Shown here one piece after another: positions 58,231 through 64,000 of a stretch of DNA of 64,000 nt. The notes below the pieces were generated by a model. The model had not been told where the DNA came from, ran no database searches, and was given only the letters and a program-made list of their open reading frames with translations. The stretch's first letter is position 1. Each line of letters starts with the position of its first letter. The position numbers and the translations under genes were made by a program. This DNA is from Dipteronia dyeriana (lineage: Eukaryota; Streptophyta; Magnoliopsida; Sapindales; Sapindaceae). The DNA lies in NCBI GenBank assembly GCA_032871835.1, contig CM065299.1, positions 45,954,706 through 46,018,705 on the forward strand. Reading direction: 5' to 3'.

Positions 58231-60324
58231 GCTGAAGCTGTCAATACGGCTTGTTATACAGGAAATAGGGTGTTTCTTAGGCCCAGGACTAGGAAAACCT
58301 CCTATGAATTGTTGAAGGGTAGGAATCCAAATGTTAGCTACTTCCACTCATTTGGAAGCAAGTGCTACATTCTAAATGACCGTGATCAACTTGGCAAGTT
58401 TGATGCTAAGAGTGATGAGGGGATTTTCATTGGCTATGCCTTAAATAGTAAGGCCTATAGAGTTTTTAATTTGAAGACATGAAGTGTTATAGAATCATCT
58501 AATGTGGTCATAGATGATTATAGGCCTAAGGTTAGTAACCATGATGAGGAGATTAGTGTGGTTGATGATACTCCCTTGGTGAAGAATGATGAGATTTCTA
58601 GTGATGAGAAATCAAAGCTTGAAAAAAAGGTCACTCAATCCCTTGATAGAGATCCTACTTTGGACTATAAGGAACCCGCTCCTTAGGTTAGGCAACTTCA
58701 CAACAAGAGTGACATTCTTGGAAATGTGAATGAGGGTGTGAGGACTAGACATCAATTCGAAAATCAAATTAGTTACACTTGCTACACCTCTCAAATTGAA
58801 CCCAAAAAGGTAGATGAAGCTTTAAGTGATGAGTTTTGGGTTCTTGCTATATACGAAGAGCTAAACCAATTTGTAAGAAATGAGGTTTGGACTCCAGTTC
58901 CTAGGCCTAAGAACACTAATGTAATAGACACCAAGTGGGTCTATAGGAACAAATCAGATGAGGATGTCAACATTGTACGAAACAAAGCTAGACTTGTTGC
59001 ACAAGGATACTCTCAAATTGAGGGTATCGACTTTGAGGAGACTTTTGCTCCCGTTGGCCGTTTAGAGTCCATTAGGCTTCTCTTATCCATATCGTGTGTT
59101 CACAAATTTAAATTGTTTCAAATGGATGTTAAGAGTGCCTTCCTCAATGGCTTCTTGCAAGAGGAAGTGTTTGTTGAGCAACCTAAGGGGTTTGCAGATC
59201 CTCACCACCCCAATCATGTTTATCGCCTCAAGAAGACGCTATATGGGTTGAAACAAGCACCAAGGGCTTGGTATGAACGCCTTACTCTTTATCTTGTTGA
59301 CAATGACTACTCTAGAGGTAGTGTTGACAAGACTTTTTTCATCAAGTGCACTAAAGATGAGCTATTCATAGCTCAAATTTATGTTGATGACATAGTTTTT
59401 GGTTCCATCAACAACTTGAAAGTTCAACAATTTGTTGATGTCATGACTCATGAGTTTGAAATGAGCATCGTTGGTGAACTCAATTACTTCCTAGGCTTGC
59501 ATATCAAGCAAATGCATGATGGGATCTTCATATCCCAAGCTAAGTATGCCAAGAACCTAGTGAAGAAGTTTGGTCTTGAGAATGCCAAACATTGTGACAC
59601 ACCAATGAGTACCACTTTGTAACTAAGCAAGGATGCTAGTGGAAAAAGTGTAGATCAAAGTCTATATCGTGGCATGATAAGAATCTTGCTATACTTGACT
59701 GCTAGTAGGCCTGATATAGCTTTTAGTGTTGGTGTATGTGCTAGGTACCAAGCCAATCCCAAGGAATCCCATCTCTCCTCTGTGAAGAGAATCATTCGAT
59801 ATGTGAATGGGACATCCAACTATGGGATATGGTACTCTTTTGACACTAATGCTAGTTTAGTTTGCTTTAGTGATGCAGATTGAGCAGGTAATTATGATGA
59901 TAGGAAGAGTACATCGGGCAGTTGCTTATTCCTAGGGAACAATCTTGTGTCTTGGTTTTGCAAGAAGTAAAATTCCATCTCATTATCCACAGCCGAGGCC
60001 GAGTATATAGCAACTGGGAGTGCTTGCACACAACTCTTTTTTATGAAACAAATGCTTGTGGATTATGGCTTTGAGCAAGGTACTCTAACCCTTTATTGTG
60101 ATAACATGAGTGCCATCAATATTTCAAAAAATTCAGTCCAATACTCTAGAACTAAGCATACTGACATTAGACATCATTTCATAAGGGAGCTAGTTGAGAG
60201 AAAATGCATTGCACTTGAACATGTGGGTACAAATGATCAACTAGCGAATTTGTTTACAAAACCATTAGATTCAACTAGGTTTAAATCTTTTATTAGGTCT
60301 ATTGGGATTAGTCATATGCATTGA
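58231..60324 (+). pseudogene. integrase C-terminus, RT and RNase H of the Sirevirus-type element
   Basis: It is the same frame as 57118-58230, broken only by in-frame stops at 58480, 58684, 59620, 59881 and 59968. RT landmarks are [73 protein letters not shown] (YVDD at 59380-59391) and [13 protein letters not shown]. RNase H landmarks are SDAD followed by TGA, KSTSGSC, STAEAEYIATGSA, LYCDNMSAINIS and RTKHTDIRHHFI. It ends at the TGA after SIGISHMH. Confidence 0.9.
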
Positions 60325-61510
60325 TGGGTTTTGGTGGTTGACCCCATATGGGGAGCTCAAGCAAAGAGAGTGAACTTTCATCTTAATAAGCAAATAATTG
60401 TTCAATTTTATGCTCTTTAATTAATTGCCTGAGTATCTTGGTTGCATATATTATCATATGTCTTTTCATTCAATAAGCATATTTTTACCTTATTTGAAAT
60501 GCATGTCTCATTTATGTTCAAACATGTACATTTGATTGACCTAAAGTTTATCTCCATGCTTGTGAAAACTTGATCTTGACATGCTTAAAGTGTTATGCAT
60601 GATGAATTTGTTGAATGCTTACAAAATGATTACAAATCTGTGTGCAAGTGTCTTTTGAGACTTTATTCAATAAGGATATTGTATCCATTTCAAGGATTTT
60701 CATTCCTATAGTCTCTCTCTCTCTCTTTACTTCATTGAACAAGGCTACTATCATACGGGCATCTTGTTCGGAAAAATCTAATAGGGCACAATAGTCGCTC
60801 ATGTCTTGTTCAACTTGTAAAGTTTGATAGTTGCTCTTATGTTTTTGGTTGAACTATATCTTGTTTTCCATTGTCAATTTGGTGCAAATTGGTTTGAATT
60901 CTCTTGGAACCTCATGTACTATTTTCCTTTGCCAAATACCATGTTTTCTGAAGTTGATGTTACGTGTATTTCATTCAAGGCAAAATCTTTCGCACATGTT
61001 CCAATCAATAGAACTTCCATGAATTTCTCTATCTCTTAATTAACATGCATAAAGTTGTTATATATGATTATACATTTACATTGCAAATATCTCTCTTTGC
61101 TACAGCATCCCGGTTGAGGAATACTCATTTGCCTATCTTGTGCCAAAAATGGGGAGTAGTGTTGGATTTAGGGGGAGTTGATATTGGCATGTTTTAAGGG
61201 GAGATTGACCTATTTAGGGGGAGCATTTACTTTGTGCATTGATGATTGCATGTTACTTGTTTCTATTTCATGCACATTGCACTTGTTTTTATTATTCTTG
61301 ATCCCTCTCATACACTAGTCTTGGAAAGTGTAGTACATTGTTTTGTAAGAATGATCTTGCTACAAGAGATGAAAGATTTGAAGATTTAGCTTTAGGTATC
61401 TCTTGTAACATAGAATGGTTGTTTGTTGACCTCTTGTTGTTTCTTGTTGATTGTTGTGAGGATACCTTGTGAGTGAGTGATTTTGTCACGAAATAGCCAA
61501 AGGGGAAGAT
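60325..61510 (+). other. 3' non-coding region with multiple polypurine tracts
   Basis: There is no ORF of note, and an env-like ORF is absent. TTAGGGGGAG (61169-61178), AAGGGGAG (about 61198), TTAGGGGGAG (about 61214) and AAAGGGGAAGAT just before the 3' LTR (61499-61510) are repeated polypurine tracts. Multiple tracts here are a recognised Sirevirus trait. Confidence 0.75.
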
Positions 61511-63017
61511 TGTAAGTTCCTCGGTTTTTGATTGGCTTATTTCATTGACAACCACATTTTAGGATCAATATGTAAGGGTAGTTTAGGGCTTCATTGTTCG
61601 TAACCAAGCTCAAGCATCAAAGGTAAAATCACTTGCTTAACTTCATTGAAGAGATTTAGTGCACACACTCACACTAATGCATTTTATTTTAATTATCTTG
61701 CTTGCATGCTTATTTGCCATTTTGGGTGCTTTGTGTGTCCTATTTTTATTTTACTATTGAATGTATGTTTGTACCTTAAAGAAGAGGATTTTTTCCTCTA
61801 TACCACGGTCTAGACCGCTCTCTGTGCAGTGCCCATGCCGCGGCCTGCACAACGATGTTTGGCAAAGGATGTGTGCTGTGTCAACCGCAGTCTGTGCTTG
61901 TTGACTACTCCACGGTCTCCCAAGCGGAGTTTCACAGAGGATGCATGCTGTCCAGACCACGGTGTGTGCACACTGCATGTACAGAGGCGTTGTCCAGACG
62001 ATACACCGCTCTTTGTACCGCGGTCTGGACACATGCCTGGACCGCGGTACAGCCAACGGTCGTGGCTTGTTTTGGTAGAGTTTTTCCAAAAACAACGTAG
62101 TTTAATTTTGGGCTTCATATAAATGAACCATCTTCTTCCCATTTTATTTAGAGCTTTAAAACCTAATTTTTAGAGTGAGATAAGGTTCTTTAGAGAGAGA
62201 AGCTTCAAGAAGGCATTTTTACTCAACCATCCTTAAAATCCAAAGCATCAAGCATCTTTCAAGCATGGGTTTCTTGTTTGCTCATGACTAGGTATTCTCT
62301 ACATATTCTAATCTCTATGTTTTCATTACTAAGACATGTATACCTAGGGTTTTAGTCTTTATTGCATATTAACTGCTTGCTTGAGTGTTTAATTGTTTTT
62401 ATGACATGCTTGTGTTTTAATTGTTGGTTGAGATGCATTAATTTGTGATAGCTAGCATTTAGGACGATTTTGCCTTTCTAGCTAATTCTTCTTGCCTTTG
62501 CATTTAGAACATTGATATCTAGGATTTGATTTAATTGTCATTATTAATCCTTGATAAGCATGAATGTATTGACCTAGCATTCTTGCATATTGAATATTCT
62601 TGCATATTCACTTAGGTTGCCATTATCTCTTCATTGTTGTTTTAGCTTGTGGCTAACTGGTTAGTGCACAAGGCTAGTGATCCAAAATCGCTATTAAGGC
62701 CCGTTAGGTAGAGTGAAAGGGTTAGTAACTGGAGGGTTAGACAGGAGGTCAACCTAGGTTGTAAACCTTTACTCAATTGTGGATTTTGAGGATCGAGGTT
62801 GGCATTCTAAATAGCCCGTGGTTTTTTCCCATTTGTAGGGTTTCCACATATATTTTCCGTGTTGTTATTGTTTTATATTTGTTGTCATTTAATTGAGCAT
62901 TAAGTAGAATGGGGTAGAATTGTTAATATTGATTAATTCACAAAATTGGTAATCTATCAAATTAAAACCTATTCACCCCCCTCTAGGTTATAGATACACA
63001 CTTTCTAGGGAATTTCA
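61511..63017 (+). repeat. 3' LTR of the Sirevirus-type element
   Basis: TGTAAGTTCC to AATTTCA, 1507 bp, colinear with the 5' LTR. It has a GC island at 61795-62085 and a TATA-like CATATAAAT at 62116-62124. TGTGT follows at 63018-63022. Confidence 0.9.
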
Positions 63018-63113
63018 TGTGTATACAACGGTCGGCCGAACAACTTTCTCTGGGATATATTCGGAGATTTGCTCCTCGGCTACATCAGGTTCCTCGTCAA
63101 ACTCAGGCGGGGC
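63018..63113 (-). pseudogene. 96-bp patch of a Tat antisense ORF
   Basis: After the TGTGT duplication the sequence aligns with the acidic region of the Tat-1 antisense ORF (about 1275-1372), including the shared GGCGGGGCAATNCCTT and AGGTTCCTCGTC/AGATTCCTCATC segments. It lies between two copia RT pieces with no coding context of its own. Confidence 0.7.
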
Positions 63114-63625
63114 AATACCTTTCCTTTTTCATTGAATCCTTCTGGTTGCATCATATAGATGCTTTCGTCAAGACTTTCATTAAGAAAGCTGTGTTGAGGT
63201 CCATTTGCCAAATATCTAGGTCTAGAGATGCAGCAATAGATAAGAGTATCCAAATGGATTTAAGCATGGCCGCAAGAGAGAAGGTTTATTCATAATCAAT
63301 ACCTTCCTTCTGTGTAAAACCTTTAGCTACCAATCTAGATTTAAAGGTTTCCATCTTTCTATCCATTCCTCTTTTCCTCTTGTTTACCCACTCGCACCCA
63401 ATGGGTTTTATCCCTTTAGGCAAGTCTACAAGAGACCAAACTTTGTTTTTGAACATAGATTCAATTTTGGATTGCATTGCCTTTTGCCAATGGCGACAAT
63501 CAACATCTTTCATTGCTTCCTTGTACGTATAGTGGTCATTGTCGACCGAAAGATTCTCTACAGATTCTAATAGACCGATGTATCTCTCGGGTTGTCTAAC
63601 AACCCTTCCACTACGATGAGGATGG
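63114..63625 (-). pseudogene. second copia RT fragment (copia-1 family)
   Basis: The minus strand runs from VVRQPERYIGLLESVENL through HWQKAMQSKIESM, GIKPIGCEWVNKRKRG, FKSRLVAKGFTQKEGIDYE and on to YMMQPEGF-like sequence near 63150. The first about 195 bp (63114-63308) repeat the same part of RT as 53340-53537, so this is not the missing half of copia-2. Both ends stop abruptly within gypsy sequence. Confidence 0.8.
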
Positions 63626-64000
63626 TCATCGTGTACCAAATCAACAGACCATGTTCTTTTTGATTAACTTGATCATGCTCTCTTCTGTTATCCTGGAGAG
63701 GGAATCTGCCTCTACCCAACAGGTGAAGTAGACGATGGCTACTATTTCATGTTTTGCTTGACCAGGTGCAATAGGGAGATGTCCGAGGAGGTCTATTCCC
63801 TAAATAGTAAACGAATATGGTGAGCTGATAGAAAAGAGTCACTCATGTGGCAGGTGATTCAGGTTTGCTGTCTTTTGGCAAGGTTCACCTGACCTTAAAA
63901 ATTGCCTTTCATCACAGTATAATATGGGCCAAAAGTAACCGATGCGAAGTACCCAGTATGCCAGTGCTTTGCCTTCTACATGGTTCTCGTAGTCCCCTGA
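63626..64000 (-). pseudogene. gypsy (Tat-type) integrase fragment
   Basis: The minus strand gives ALAYWVLRIGYFWPIL, then GIDLLGHLPIAPGQAKHEIV, YFTCWVEADSLSRITEES and IKLIKKNMV. These are zinc-finger-to-core integrase landmarks of Tat elements, with stops including one at the Trp before GIDLLG. It continues off the right edge. Confidence 0.8.

Larger units (their letters stand above)
53538..63017 (+). mobile_element. complete Sirevirus-type Ty1/copia element
   Basis: LTRs 53538-55042 and 61511-63017 are flanked by TGTGT (53533-53537 and 63018-63022). It has an initiator-Met-type PBS, gag with two knuckles and a coiled coil, and pol in the order protease, integrase, RT, RNase H. A 3' region has repeated polypurine tracts. 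RT motifs ([32 protein letters not shown]) are of the Sirevirus lineage. No env-like ORF is present between pol and the 3' LTR. By hand count the LTRs differ at about 10 of the first 230 positions, so it is younger than copia-3 and the gag/env-like element. Confidence 0.9.

Noticed and set aside
53347..63625. The copia RT pieces on either side of the Sirevirus element as two halves of one gene
   Set aside because: They overlap by about 195 bp of the same RT region and are separated by a gypsy patch, so they are two separate copies.

Overview
This window is 64 kb of plant nuclear DNA made almost entirely of nested LTR retrotransposons. I found no cellular gene and no rRNA or tRNA gene. The plant origin is shown by Ty1/copia and Ty3/gypsy pol domains of plant types. 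Primer-binding sites match initiator-Met tRNA, or in the gypsy element another tRNA. There is also a Tourist/Harbinger-like MITE, and long AT-rich LTRs. All coding regions carry stops or frameshifts. Element names (Tat-1 to Tat-3, copia-1 to copia-4) are local labels, and all alignments were made by eye.

Layout. 1-4021: 3' part of a plus-strand Tat-like gypsy element (Tat-1), with an intron-bearing antisense ORF and a 3' LTR. 4022-34134: minus-strand copia-1, running out of the window on the left. It has been invaded by Tat-1 at its left edge, by a solo LTR (6952-9125, TSD CATGA), by a pol-less gag plus env-like Sirevirus-type element (10283-20788, TSD ACAAC) and by full-length copia-3 (22489-33101, TSD TGGGG). 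Copia-3 itself carries a 747-bp MITE (TSD TAA) in gag. Copia-1 in turn sits in the 3' LTR of copia-4 (34135-36386, minus).

36387-38180 is a plus-strand LTR fragment of the copia-1 family. It preserves the empty site of the copia-3 insertion. 38181-42700 is Tat-2, represented by an antisense ORF and LTR-like sequence. 42701-43539 is unassigned. 43540-50605 is Tat-3 (5' LTR, gag, protease, RT, RNase H, integrase and the end of an antisense ORF), cut by copia-2 (50606-53537, minus). 53538-63017 is a complete Sirevirus-type element (TSD TGTGT) with gag and pol and no env-like ORF. 63018-64000 is a mosaic of a gypsy antisense-ORF patch, a second copia RT fragment and a gypsy integrase fragment, all minus strand.

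The most interesting items are: the Sirevirus-type element that kept gag and an env-like ORF but has no pol and has 2.6-kb LTRs with hairpins and a minisatellite; the antisense, apparently intron-containing ORFs of the Tat elements; an 84-bp in-frame deletion that exactly removes the RT catalytic box of copia-1; and an insertion history that can be reconstructed from five intact target-site duplications and one internal empty site.
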